From: Isoperla grammatica
Taxonomy: Eukaryota; Arthropoda; Insecta; Plecoptera; Perlodidae
Direction: 5' to 3'
DNA length: 64,000 nt
Assembly: GCA_945910005.1 (NCBI GenBank)
Contig: OX246737.1
Span: 76,891,165 to 76,955,164 of the forward strand
In this document: piece after piece, positions 42,845-56,168 of the stretch
How positions within the stretch are numbered: the stretch's first letter is position 1
Layout of the letters: the number at the start of each line of letters is the position of its first letter
The notes under the pieces: model-generated
Told to the model about the DNA's origin: nothing
Databases searched by the model: none
The model's input: the letters and a program-made list of their open reading frames with translations, nothing else
Made by a program: the position numbers and the translations under genes

Positions 42845-45075
42845 CGTCTCACTTGGTAAAGTGGGTTTTAAAAATAAAAGTGTTGTTCCGTCCTTATTCC
42901 CTGCGTTTTGGAATGGTCGTGTACATAAAAGGGATTGTTAAATGTTTAAACACGTTGTTCTTGGTAGTTACTGTTGTGTAGTCAGTGGCGTAACTCATAG
43001 TGCAACTTCAGTGCAAGGTATGCGGCCCCGCGATCCTGGGGCCGCCTAGTGAACCATTGATTTGTAATCAATGTTTGTATAAGAACGTATCACAGAGATC
43101 GGATCTCTCATCGGATCGGATTTCTCAGATTCAGAATAGCAAAAAATACTATTTTAACTTACATAACTATAAGAAAAAGTGACATACGTAAGTATTCTGG
43201 TTCCTAAATAATTATTGTTGTACAATACTTAGAGCACTACATTGTAATTTGTTTAAAGTGGGGTCCTAGAAATCAAGCTTGCATACTGACCCCGTCATTT
43301 TGAGTTACTCTTCGGTGTGTAGTATACAACAGCTTTGCTTGGGGTGTTCGACAGGGCTGATAAGGCTGATGCTATCACCGTTGTCACTGTTTTTAAATAT
43401 TCGTAGGCCTTAAGGCGAACATTTTGACAGGACAGGTGTGCCCTAAAATTGAACTTCGTTTCACAGAAAGGCCGTACATAAGGTTGTGTAAGATGTGTAT
43501 TATTAACATACAAAAGTTTATCTTTGAAATTGAAACATTGCCCTCTGAAAGTACCAAATTTATTTTGTTCTTGATTTTGCAGCCGCTGGGACCAGGCAAT
43601 ATTGATACTTTAATCCACTTCACGTCAAATTAAGTTAAACAAAAAATACGTGATGTGACCAAGAATTTGTATTACGGTTCAAGAACATAGTTTGGTCTAC
43701 ATGCAGTATATAAGTATATTCAGTTGAATTATTTTTATTGGTTTTTCTTGAATAAATAAATAAATAAATAAATTCACATTTAGAGTCCACCCACTCAGTA
43801 ACTAAACTGATTTGCAGTGGGGGACTTTAATTTAAAGTGACTAAACCAACCCTGTAGGCTTCGAACACCATCGACGAGTGAGCGATAACCAATCAAAGAT
43901 CGATATTTCAAATACGAAACATATGAATCAGTGATTGGACAGTGCGAACACCTGCGGACAAATGCCAGGATGAACAAGACCGATTCAGAACAACTTTGAA
44001 TTTATTGAGTGCTTCGTTGCTTGGACGGCTCCAAAGTTACCGTTTACTTATTCCTAAGCCAAGAAGTAATGGAATTGAATCCACTTGAGAAGTTAAAAAA
44101 ACTTCTGCCTATCATCTGAGATATAGAAATCCGCATTAAGAAAGTTCTCGCCCGCTTCTAACCCCACTTAATTTAATTTTCGGAAAATACTAAACGTAAA
44201 ATGTTTATTTGTTTTTAAAGGTATTCTAAATGCCAATTTTCACGTCTGTAACGCACTAACCCCGTCACTCCAAACTGCTTTTAACCATCATATTCATATT
44301 CGGCGACCTCCATTTAATTAAACGAGACTCCTCGGTCTAGTGCAAATTCTGTTCTTATAATGGCCATTTAGAAAATGCCCGCCATATTGAATCGTAAGAG
44401 ATGGAATTTTTGGAGCCACGAGTCAAATTGCTCGCATGTTTCTGTGGAATAGCTCTGCCAAGGGATTTGCTTTAACACAAATTTGCCATAGTAACTGCCA
44501 GATACTACAGACTACTCTCCTATTACGTGGTTACAACAGGCTCGTCGCTAGCTCTCGGTGAGTGTATGAGTATATCGCAGACTACAACCGAAAGGTCCTG
44601 AGAAACAAGGTACGATAGTGGGGGGGAGGGGGAGAAGATTGCTAATATCGGCTCGTGTGTGTTAACGTCTTGTGTTTACGTTTCACACGAGCCCAGTGGG
44701 CCACTACTTCCGGGCACATAGCTTCAAACTACGCTGGAAGTTGGCTTTCCACAGCTCGAGCTATGTTGCAGCGTTTGCTTCCGTCACCCTCGGGTATTTA
44801 AAAATGGGCGTGGTCTTCTTTATTACGGATTAACTTACCCCTGGACTCCCATAGATATTCTGTGCATTACGGTTGCTTTGGGGACATGTATTGTGTTATG
44901 CGGTATACCCGCACCTGACTCAATCCCTCTAGTTAACTCACCGGTTTCCACACCAACGAAATATAATATAGCATTGCAAAGGTATAAACTCCCCGAACTT
45001 GGTGGTTGATGCAACACAGGGTTTATTTTAATGTGACAACCATCCCAAGGTAAAATGAGTGACACACGATAAAGA
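42845..45075. other. No recognised gene
   Basis: Unique-looking DNA. CAGTGGCGTAACTCATAG at 42985 resembles the start of an hAT-type end, but no partner was found. (AATA)n lies at 43750-43772. A short minus-strand open frame at 44835-45089 was not recognised. Confidence 0.45.
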
Positions 45076-45077
45076 AC

Positions 45078-48000
45078 ATTATATCTCATGTGCTAGCTAG
45101 GATGATGTGCTGTAACTAAATTATATCTCATGTGCTAGCTAGGATGATGTGCTGTTACTAAATTATATCTCATGTGCTAGCTAGGGTGATGTGCTGTAAC
45201 TAAATTATATCTCATGTGCTAGCTAGGATGATGTGCTGTAACTAAATTATATCTCATGTGCTAGCTAGGATGATGTGCTGTTACTAAATTATATCTCATG
45301 TGCTAGCTAGGATGATGTGCTGTTACTAAATTATATCTCATGTGCTAGCTAGGGTGATGTGCTGTAACTAAATTATATCTCATGTGCTAGCTAGGATGAT
45401 GTGCTGTAACTAAATTATATCTCATGTGCTAGCTAGGATGATGTGCTGTTACTAAATTATATCTCATGTGCTAGCTAGGATGATGTGCTGTAACTAAATT
45501 ATATCTCATGTGCTAGCTAGGATGATGTGCTGTTACTAAATTATATCTCATGTGCTAGCTAGGATGATGTACTGTAACTAAATTATATCTCATGTGCTAG
45601 CTAGGGTGATGTGCTGTAACTAAATTATATCTCATGTGCTAGCTAGGATGATGTGCTGTTACTAAATTATATCTCATGTGCTAGCTAGGATGATGTGCTG
45701 TAACTAAATTATATCTCATGTGCTAGCTAGGATGATGTGCTGTTACTAAATTATATCTCATGTGCTAGCTAGGATGATGTGCTGTAACTAAATTATATCT
45801 CATGCTAGCTAGGATGATGTGCTGTTACTAAATTATATCTCATGTGCTAGCTAGGATGATGTGCTGTTACTAAATTATATCTCATGTGCTAGCTAGGATG
45901 ATGTGCTGTTACTAAATTATATCTCATGTGCTAGCTAGGATGATGTGCTGTAACTAAATTATATCTCATGTGCTAGCTAGGATGATGTGCTGTTACTAAA
46001 TTATATCTCATGTGCTAGCTAGGGTGATGTGCTGTTACTAAATTATATCTCATGTGCTAGCTAGGATGATGTGCTGTAACTAAATTATATCTCATGTGCT
46101 AGCTAGGATGATGTGCTGTAACTAAATTATATCTCATGTGCTAGCTAGGATGATGTGCTGTAACTAAATTATATCTCATGTGCTAGCTAGGATGATGTGC
46201 TGTAACTAAATTATATCTCATGTGCTAGCTAGGATGATGTGCTGGAACTAAATTATATCTCATGTGCTAGCTAGGATGATGTGCTGGAACTAAATTATAT
46301 CTCATGTGCTAGCTAGGATGATGTGCTGTAACTAAATTATATCTCATGTGCTAGCTAGGATGATGTGCTGTTACTAAATTATATCTCATGTGCTAGCTAG
46401 GATGATGTGCTGTTACTAAATTATATCTCATGTGCTTGCTAGGATGATGTGCTGTAACTAAATTATATCTCATGTGCTAGCTAGGATGATGTGCTGTTAC
46501 TAAATTATATCTCATGTGCTAGCTAGGGTGATGTGCTGTTACTAAATTATATCTCATGTGCTAGCTAGGATGATGTGCTGTAACTAAATTATATCTCATG
46601 TGCTAGCTAGGATGATGTGCTGTAACTAAATTATATCTCATGTGCTAGCTAGGATGATGTGCTGTAACTAAATTATATCTCATGTGCTAGCTAGGATGAT
46701 GTGCTGTAACTAAATTATATCTCATGTGCTAGCTAGGATGATGTGCTGTTACTAAATTATATCTCATGTGCTAGCTAGGATGATGTGCTGTAACTAAATT
46801 ATATCTCATGTGCTAGCTAGGATGATGTGCTGTAACTAAATTATATCTCATGTGCTAGCTAGGATGATGTGCTGTAACTAAATTATATCTCATGTGCTAG
46901 CTAGGATGATGTGCTGGAACTAAATTATATCTCATGTGCTAGCTAGGATGATGTGCTGTTACTAAATTATATCTCATGTGCTAGCTAGGATGATGTGCTG
47001 GAACTAAATTATATCTCATGTGCTAGCTAGGATGATGTGCTGTTACTAAATTATATCTCATGTGCTAGCTAGGATGATGTGCTGTAACTAAATTATATCT
47101 CATGTGCTAGCTAGGATGATGTGCTGTTACTAAATTATATCTCATGTGCTAGCTAGGGTGATGTGCTGTAACTAAATTATATCTCATGTGCTAGCTAGGG
47201 TGATGTGCTGTAACTAAATTATATCTCATGTGCTAGCTAGGATGATGTGCTGTTACTAAATTATATCTCATGTGCTGTAACTAAATTATATCTCATGTGC
47301 TAGCTAGGATGATGTGCTGTAACTAAATTATATCTCATGTGCTAGCTAGGATGATGTGCTGTTACTAAATTATATCTCATGTGCTGTAACTAAATTATAT
47401 CTCATGTGCTAGCTAGGATGATGTGCTGTAACTAAATTATATCTCATGTACTAGCTAGGATGATGTGCTGTTACTAAATTATATCTCATGTGCTGTAACT
47501 AAATTATATCTCATGTGCTAGCTAGGATGATGTGCTGTAACTAAATTATATCTCATGTGCTAGCTAGGATGATGTGCTGTTACTAAATTATATCTCATGT
47601 GCTAGCTAGGATGATGTGCTGTTACTAAATTATATCTCATGTGCTAGCTAGGATGATGTGCTGTAACTAAATTATATCTCATGTGCTGTAACTAAATTAT
47701 ATCTCATGTGCTAGCTAGGATGATGTGCTGTAACTAAATTATATCTCATGTGCTAGCTAGGATGATGTGCTGTAACTAAATTATATCTCATGTGCTGTAA
47801 CTAAATTATATCTCATGTGCTAGCTAGGATGATGTGCTGTAACTAAATTATATCTCATGTGCTAGCTAGGATGATGTGCTGTAACTAAATTATATCTCAT
47901 GTGCTAGCTAGGATGATGTGCTGTAACTAAATTATATCTCATGTGCTAGCTAGGATGATGTGCTGTTACTAAATTATATCTCATGTGCTAGCTAGGATGA

Positions 48001-51000
48001 TGTGCTGTAACTAAATTATATCTCATGTGCTAGCTAGGATGATGTGCTGTAACTAAATTATATCTCATGTGCTAGCTAGGATGATGTGCTGTAACTAAAT
48101 TATATCTCATGTGCTAGCTAGGATGATGTGCTGTTACTAAATTATATCTCATGTGCTAGCTAGGGTGATGTGCTGTAACTAAATTATATCTCATGTGCTA
48201 GCTAGGGTGATGTGCTGTAACTAAATTATATCTCATGTGCTAGCTAGGATGATGTGCTGTTACTAAATTATATCTCATGTGCTAGCTAGGGTGATGTGCT
48301 GTTACTAAATTATATCTCATGTGCTAGCTAGGATGATGTGCTGTAACTAAATTATATGTCATGTGCTAGCTAGGATGATGTGCTGTAACTAAATTATATC
48401 TCATGTGCTAGCTAGGATGATGTGCTGTAACTAAATTATATCTCATGTGCTAGCTAGGATGATGTGCTGTAACTAAATTATATCTCATGTGCTGTAACTA
48501 AATTATATCTCATGTGCTAGTAGTAGTAGATGATGTGCTGTAACTAAATTATATCTCATGTGCTAGCTAGGATGATGTGCTGTTACTAAATTATATCTCA
48601 TGTGCTAGCTAGGATGATGTACTGGAACTAAATTATATCTCATGTGCTAGCTAGGATGATGTGCTGTAACTAAATTATATCTCATGTGCTGTAACTAAAT
48701 TATATCTCATGTGCTAGCTAGGATGATGTGCTGTAACTAAATTATATCTCATGTGCTAGCTAGGATGATGTGCTGTAACTAAATTATATCTAATGTGCTA
48801 GCTAGGATGATGTGCTGTAACTAAATTATATCTCATGTGCTAGCTAGGGTGATGTGCTGTAACTAAATTATATCTCATGTGCTAGCTAGGGTGATGTGCT
48901 GTAACTAAATTATATCTCATGTGCTAGCTAGGATGATGTGCTGTAACTAAATTATATCTCATGTGCTAGCTAGGATGATGTGCTGTAACTAAATTATATC
49001 TCATGTGCTAGCTAGGATGATGTGCTGTAACTAAATTATATCTCATGTGCTAGCTAGGATGATGTGCTGTAACTAAATTATATCTCATGTGCTAGCTAGG
49101 ATGATGTGCTGTAACTAAATTATATCTCATGTGCTAGCTAGGATGATGTGAGCTGGAACTAAATTATATCTCATGTGCTAGCTAGGATGATGTGCTGTAA
49201 CTAAATTATATCTCATGTGCTAGCTAGGATGATGTGCTGTAACTAAATTATATCTCATGTGCTAGCTAGGATGATGTGCTGGAACTAAATTATATCTCAT
49301 GTGCTAGTAGTAGTAGATGATGTGCTGTAACTAAATTATATCTCATGTGCTAGCTAGGGTGATGTGCTGTTACTAAATTATATCTCATGTGCTAGCTAGG
49401 ATGATGTGCTGTAACTAAATTATATCTCATGTGCTAGCTAGGATGATGTGCTGTAACTAAATTATATCTCATGTGCTAGCTAGGATGATGTGCTGTAACT
49501 AAATTATATCTCATGTGCTAGCTAGGATGATGTGCTGTAACTAAATTATATCTCATGTGCTAGCTAGGATGATGTGCTGTTACTAAATTATATCTCATGT
49601 GCTAGCTAGGATGATGTGCTGTAACTAAATTATATCTCATGTGCTAGCTAGGATGATGTGCTGTAACTAAATTATATCTCATGTGCTAGCTAGGATGATG
49701 TGCTGTAACTAAATTATATCTCATGTGCTAGCTAGGATGATGTGCTGGAACTAAATTATATCTCATGTGCTAGCTAGGATGATGTGCTGTTACTAAATTA
49801 TATCTCATGTGCTAGCTAGGATGATGTGCTGGAACTAAATTATATCTCATGTGCTAGCTAGGATGATGTGCTGTTACTAAATTATATCTCATGTGCTAGC
49901 TAGGATGATGTGCTGTAACTAAATTATATCTCATGTGCTAGCTAGGATGATGTGCTGTTACTAAATTATATCTCATGTGCTAGCTAGGGTGATGTGCTGT
50001 AACTAAATTATATCTCATGTGCTAGCTAGGGTGATGTGCTGTAACTAAATTATATCTCATGTGCTAGCTAGGATGATGTGCTGTTACTAAATTATATCTC
50101 ATGTGCTGTAACTAAATTATATCTCATGTGCTAGCTAGGATGATGTGCTGTAACTAAATTATATCTCATGTGCTAGCTAGGATGATGTGCTGTTACTAAA
50201 TTATATCTCATGTGCTGTAACTAAATTATATCTCATGTGCTAGCTAGGATGATGTGCTGTAACTAAATTATATCTCATGTACTAGCTAGGATGATGTGCT
50301 GTTACTAAATTATATCTCATGTGCTGTAACTAAATTATATCTCATGTGCTAGCTAGGATGATGTGCTGTAACTAAATTATATCTCATGTGCTAGCTAGGA
50401 TGATGTGCTGTTACTAAATTATATCTCATGTGCTAGCTAGGATGATGTGCTGTTACTAAATTATATCTCATGTGCTAGCTAGGATGATGTGCTGTAACTA
50501 AATTATATCTCATGTGCTGTAACTAAATTATATCTCATGTGCTAGCTAGGATGATGTGCTGTAACTAAATTATATCTCATGTGCTAGCTAGGATGATGTG
50601 CTGTAACTAAATTATATCTCATGTGCTGTAACTAAATTATATCTCATGTGCTAGCTAGGATGATGTGCTGTAACTAAATTATATCTCATGTGCTAGCTAG
50701 GATGATGTGCTGTAACTAAATTATATCTCATGTGCTAGCTAGGATGATGTGCTGTAACTAAATTATATCTCATGTGCTAGCTAGGATGATGTGCTGTTAC
50801 TAAATTATATCTCATGTGCTAGCTAGGATGATGTGCTGTAACTAAATTATATCTCATGTGCTAGCTAGGGTGATGTGCTGTAACTAAATTATATCTCATG
50901 TGCTAGCTAGGATGATGTGCTGTAACTAAATTATATCTCATGTGCTAGCTAGGATGATGTGCTGTTACTAAATTATATCTCATGTGCTAGCTAGGGTGAT

Positions 51001-52250
51001 GTGCTGTAACTAAATTATATCTCATGTGCTAGCTAGGGTGATGTGCTGTAACTAAATTATATCTCATGTGCTAGCTAGGATGATGTGCTGTTACTAAATT
51101 ATATCTCATGTGCTAGCTAGGGTGATGTGCTGTTACTAAATTATATCTCATGTGCTAGCTAGGATGATGTGCTGTAACTAAATTATATCTCATGTGCTAG
51201 CTAGGATGATGTGCTGTAACTAAATTATATCTCATGTGCTAGCTAGGATGATGTGCTGTAACTAAATTATATCTCATGTGCTAGCTAGGATGATGTGCTG
51301 TAACTAAATTATATCTCATGTGCTGTAACTAAATTATATCTCATGTGCTAGTAGTAGTAGATGATGTGCTGTAACTAAATTATATCTCATGTGCTAGCTA
51401 GGATGATGTGCTGTTACTAAATTATATCTCATGTGCTAGCTAGGATGATGTACTGGAACTAAATTATATCTCATGTGCTAGCTAGGATGATGTGCTGTAA
51501 CTAAATTATATCTCATGTGCTGTAACTAAATTATATCTCATGTGCTAGCTAGGATGATGTGCTGTAACTAAATTATATCTCATGTGCTAGCTAGGATGAT
51601 GTGCTGTAACTAAATTATATCTCATGTGCTAGCTAGGATGATGTGCTGTAACTAAATTATATCTCATGTGCTAGCTAGGGTGATGTGCTGTAACTAAATT
51701 ATATCTCATGTGCTAGCTAGGGTGATGTGCTGTAACTAAATTATATCTCATGTGCTAGCTAGGATGATGTGCTGTAACTAAATTATATCTCATGTGCTAG
51801 CTAGGATGATGTGCTGTAACTAAATTATATCTCATGTGCTAGCTAGGATGATGTGCTGTAACTAAATTATATCTCATGTGCTAGCTAGGATGATGTGCTG
51901 TAACTAAATTATATCTCATGTGCTAGCTAGGATGATGTGCTGTAACTAAATTATATCTCATGTGCTAGCTAGGATGATGTGAGCTGGAACTAAATTATAT
52001 CTCATGTGCTAGCTAGGATGATGTGCTGTAACTAAATTATATCTCATGTGCTAGCTAGGATGATGTGCTGTAACTAAATTATATCTCATGTGCTAGCTAG
52101 GATGATGTGCTGGAACTAAATTATATCTCATGTGCTAGTAGTAGTAGATGATGTGCTGTAACTAAATTATATCTCATGTGCTAGCTAGGATGATGTGCTG
52201 GAACTAAATTATATCTCATGTGCTAGCTAGGATGATGTGCTGTAACTAAA
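45078..52250. repeat. 42-bp satellite array with 2.83-kb higher-order repeat
   Basis: About 170 units of 42 bp (ATTATATCTCATGTGCTAGC + TAGGATGATGTGCTGTAACTAA). Variants include GTAAC/GTTAC/GGAAC, aggAtg/aggGtg and shortened units. Rare variants recur at a fixed distance of about 2,831 bp: gtagtagtaga at 48518 and 51347 and at 49303 and 52134; gtgagctgg at 49149 and 51980. This defines two adjacent copies of about 67 units (roughly 46.5-49.3 and 49.3-52.2 kb). Confidence 0.97.
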
Positions 52251-52799
52251 TTTTTCACACAAATAAACGAGGTAATTGATGGAAACCATTATGTTAAAAT
52301 ATTTTTTGAGGAGTGCTACAATGTGTAGGGTACCATACCTATTAACTGAATTTCATGTTGTTTATTTAGATATATTTTATTTGTAACTATAATAACTTTT
52401 CGTGAGAAACCTGGCTATGGTTCATACCACATCAACTTCTAGCCTTGACCTTCCATCAGGAGCGACATAAATATAACCTCTGGCCCGAGGGCCTTGCGTG
52501 GATACGAGGTCAGAATGTTATGTGGTATAGATTTTAGGTGACCAATGTACCAAAGTCTGTCGATCTGCGTGCTAGCGGCCATGAATATTAGATATTTGGA
52601 AATACTTTGAAAGAATTGTCCAAGGCTATTAGTATGACTCAATCCCAGCATTCAACTTGTTACTGGGGAAAATCTACTAAGACAAAAATTTTAGTCATGA
52701 TTGCCGATAGCCTGAGTCGAACCGGCGACTTCACGAATAGTGGTTGCACGGAGAGCCCAATTAAGCTGAAATTTGGACCATCAACAAGATTCGATGCGC
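52251..52799. other. Spacer with tRNA-like remnant
   Basis: No gene. On the minus strand near 52760-52705 the sequence reads ...cgccggttcgactc, B-box-like, perhaps a SINE scrap. Too short to call. Confidence 0.4.
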
Positions 52800-53375
52800 A
52801 TTTCACGTGATTTGTGGCAAAATTGATCGAAAAGTTAAAAAGTTACAATGCAGTTACTAAAAAATCAAAATATGTTTCCGAAACAAACCATGGCTGGCAA
52901 AATGTGAGATAGCCAAGCCATATGATAGAGAATTTTCTTCCGGTTACGAATATAGTAATTTCAACGCGATCCGATAAGTATTGTGGGTACAAATTACATT
53001 TGTATTGCTGAATTGCAAGGAAGTAACTATGACAAGGATAAATCCAAGCTATACTTTTTATGAACAACCAATCTTTTATTGAACAATGGCAGGAAGTATA
53101 ATAACCCCGTGGCAATAAAAAATGTAATCTTTGGACATTTTTGTTTTGGTTGTTGATTGTGGTTTTTTGAATATGAACATTCTTATCTTGATGATGATAG
53201 TGTTTTCAGTATAACGGCGCTAGAGCCACAATACCGTTTGCGACATTTTTATCTTTGTCTCTTACAGTGAACAATGACGACAGCTTTGAGAACTTTTCGC
53301 CAGAAAGTTCGTGGACATGGACGCGCTCGCTTATCGACGCGTCACACAGAGCGTTTCCGTAGTCGGTACTGTATT
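52800..53375 (+). repeat. Dispersed repeat family, copy 2
   Basis: Same block order as 2150-2800: cgaaaagttaaaaagttaca, ggcaaaatgtgagatagc, gcaggaagtataataa, then cttttcgccagaaagttcg to agcgtttccgtag. Diverged by roughly 20-25% by eye. Confidence 0.65.
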
Positions 53376-53424
53376 TTTATTAATGCGAACTGTTGTGTAA
53401 ATACAGCATATTCCACTCTCTGTG

Positions 53425-53765
53425 CCCCACGTTTTAAATGCGGGACCGCTCAACGAAGCTTCGTTTGGCCATAGCGCAGGTTTCGTTTTGTCTGTGACGT
53501 AAATCGATTACGGGTTCGATCGTGTGGCTGAAATCCCCATCAAAATGAAACGCGAAAAACGTGTCATTTCCACGTCTCGTAACTCACTTAATTGTAGTCC
53601 GATTTTCAAACGAGTGACATCGACGTAATCTGTGAATCATTGTGTGTTTTGAGTGGTTATCCTTGTCAATTCTCATATATGCGACGTTTTTATGATGATT
53701 GAAACGAAACCTTGTAATCCCCCTCCCGCTAAAAGCATGCGCACTTTCTCGCTCCGCCCAGCTCA
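53425..53765 (+). mobile_element. tRNA-derived SINE, plus-strand copy of an inverted pair
   Basis: The head at 53456 reads GGCCATAGCGCAGG (A-box-like) ... ACGGGTTCGATCGTGTGGCT (B-box and acceptor-side sequence able to pair with GGCCA). The body includes cacgtctcgtaactcact, cttgtaatc and gcatgcgc. The whole segment is repeated inverted at 53930-54230. Confidence 0.7.
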
Positions 53766-53929
53766 TTGCGACAACACGGCTTCAAATAACACTTATTAAG
53801 TAATTTGTTTGTAGCTGCAGCTAAACTTTGTTTGCGTGAATTGAAAGATGACATTTAATACAGAATCTGTTACCAAATTCAATCATATAATTACAATTAA
53901 TTCAATTGTTTTAAGTCTTGAGCGTGGTC

Positions 53930-54230
53930 TCGGTATCGCGCATGCCGTTAGCAGGCGGGCGATTACAAGGTTTTGTTTCCATCATCATAAAAACCTCGCA
54001 TATATCAGAAGCGACATGAATAACCACTCAAGTAAATCAAAATGATTCACAGATTGTGTCACTCATTTGGTAATTGGGCTACAATTGAGTGAGTTACGAG
54101 ACGTGGAAGTGAGACGTTGTTTAACGGGGATTTCAGCCACACGATCTAACCCGTATCGATCTACGTCACAGACAAAACGAAATCTGCGCTGTAGGCCAAA
54201 CGAAGCATCGTTGGGCCGTGGGACGTTTTC
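53930..54230 (-). mobile_element. tRNA-derived SINE, minus-strand copy of an inverted pair
   Basis: Inverted copy of the preceding SINE, roughly 80% similar by eye, with its tRNA-like head at 54195-54130 (GGCCTACAGCGCAG ... GTGTGGCTG). The two copies face tail to tail across about 165 bp and could form a large foldback RNA. Confidence 0.7.
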
Positions 54231-55344
54231 ATTCGACTTACGTAAAAGCGTCAGCGTCTAACGACTCAACATGTATGTTTGGGTTTAGTGGGCCTTTAAG
54301 GTTAGGTTAAACAGTAGATTGTTGTGCGGGAAACGGATTTCCAGTAGTAGGCATAATATTATACATGTTAATTTGGAGGTCAATATCTCCTAATATAACA
54401 CAGATAGAAAGCATGATTCAAAATTTATTAGAAAGGTAAATCTTTTTCTAATATTAATAATCTGTATTTGTATACTTACAAAAAACAATTGGCCCGGGAT
54501 ATGAGGTTTAGTAAACCTCTGTAAAACGCGTACATCAACGACTGCATCCAAACTACGTTAAATAATTGGAAATTTCAAACGCACACTAAAAGAATTAATT
54601 AATTTGTATGTTTTGTTGGCATTTAATTTTAAAGTTTTTATTGTCTTCTTTCGCAAATGCATATTGGGTGAAATTTTAAATAGCTTGTTTTGTTTGTAAA
54701 AATAAACCCCAACTTTTTATTCCAACAAAACACAGTTTTTATTCTATCCCTTGCTATGCACTAATTATATTTTGATTATTTCTTACCATTATGACATAAT
54801 CACTGAATTGTATTTGTCACATTTATGGAACACCGGCGTAAGTGCACGCGCCAAATGCCCTTTTAGCTTGAAGCCCAGCCGCGCGCTCGAACGCTCCCAT
54901 TTCCCCTACTTTCAGAGTCATGTTTCACGAAACATCGTCTTGACGTGTAGCAGCATTATTTATAGTTACAAGCTACCCGAGCCTCAAAGAACCGAAACAA
55001 ACACTATCGCCTTCATTACCACCCAAGACATAATTCTTGCTGTAAGTTTATTATTTGTCGACGACTCTGTCGATCTCTCACTTGCGTGTATCGTAGATAA
55101 GGCAGTGCAATATTTGCTAATAAGAAAACAAGTTGATTTGGTAGACACAAGATAATTATTATGTTGTGGCTTTATGTCTGTCTCATATTTTGGTAACGAT
55201 GCTAATCGAGAGAACAAGTGTGAGATTATGAAGATAAAATTACCACATGACATTAATTCCGAAGGCAGGATTCGAACGTGGAACTGAAGGACCTTGCTTT
55301 ACTAGACTCGCAGACTTGGAATACACAATCTTCCTTTTAATAGT
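54231..55344. other. No recognised gene
   Basis: AT-rich. A 134-codon open frame at 54751-55155 has no recognisable motif or supporting context. Confidence 0.4.
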
Positions 55345-55595
55345 ATGTGGCTCGTTATGGTCTCCAATGGGTTTATTTCTGCTTTCAATGCAGAAAGTCA
55401 AGGGTTCGATTCCCGGTTCGGGCTGAGGTTCTATAATTTTGGAAATTGACTTTTATCTATCTATACTGCACTGGTATACGTAAACGGTGACTTTAGAGCC
55501 GGCATAACAACGAAGCGTGTAATGAATGGAATTATGGAATAGTGTCCGCATCGGAAAATCAGTTCTTGTAACTGACTTGGTAGAGGGTAGACTAT
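55345..55595 (+). mobile_element. tRNA-derived SINE, copy 2 of the 11.6-kb family
   Basis: Has a good B box (AGGGTTCGATTCCCGGTTCG at 55410) and the same body blocks as 11622-11845 (ttggaaattga, gagccggcataac, aaatcagttcttg). A-box region weak (gtggctcgttatggtc). Confidence 0.65.
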
Positions 55596-56116
55596 AAATA
55601 CAAGTGTATTTATTGATTTACATTATATAGTTATATGTAACTGTGTGCAACAACGTTAATCAAGGTAGTCGTTTATTTGGTTTATTTTACCAATTGATAT
55701 TATGAAGCGAAATACACTTGCGATAAGCCAATGGTAAACTTGGAGACTGTTCCTGCGTTTTGACAAATAAGTTTAAACACAAATGTTTATAGTTATACCA
55801 TGGTCATACACAAACACAAACACACACGCGCGCGCAAAGTGTGTTGGATGGCAACGTACTCCAAACTATAATGCTTCCAGTCCGCCACCATCGATAACAT
55901 ATGTATTTGTACAAACACAATACAATTATAAACTTATTGTTCGGTAACCGCTTCACATGTGGCATAAGGATACAAGACTATCATGACGCATTATTCAGTA
56001 TATCAGGTGGAAACAGTTTTAAGCCACACTTTTAACGGTTGGGTTGGGATAGTTTCTGAATGATTATTAGTTATTAGTTATTACTTGTACATCTCAACAT
56101 CGACACACATACCTAT
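55596..56116. other. No recognised feature
   Basis: AT-rich spacer with a short (CA)/(CG) stretch near 55810-55835. Confidence 0.5.
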
Positions 56117-56137
56117 TAGACCTTGGGCCAGCTATAA

Positions 56138-56168
<31 letters not shown>

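Noticed and set aside
42985..43060. CAGTGGCGTAACTC as an hAT-type terminus
   Set aside because: Only one end was seen; no inverted partner or 8-bp duplication in the window.
44835..45089. 84-codon minus-strand frame considered as a transposase fragment
   Set aside because: WDGCHIKI loosely recalls the DG[KC]H segment of Harbinger transposases, but flanking residues do not follow the family.
45078..52250. Possible CRISPR-like array
   Set aside because: Units are contiguous 42-bp repeats without unique spacers; eukaryotic satellite.
52700..52765. tRNA gene on the minus strand
   Set aside because: A B-box-like ggttcgactc is present but no cloverleaf or clear A box could be drawn; more likely SINE debris.
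54751..55155. 134-codon open frame
   Set aside because: No recognisable motif, low-complexity neighbourhood, no splice or regulatory support; length is possible by chance in AT-rich DNA.
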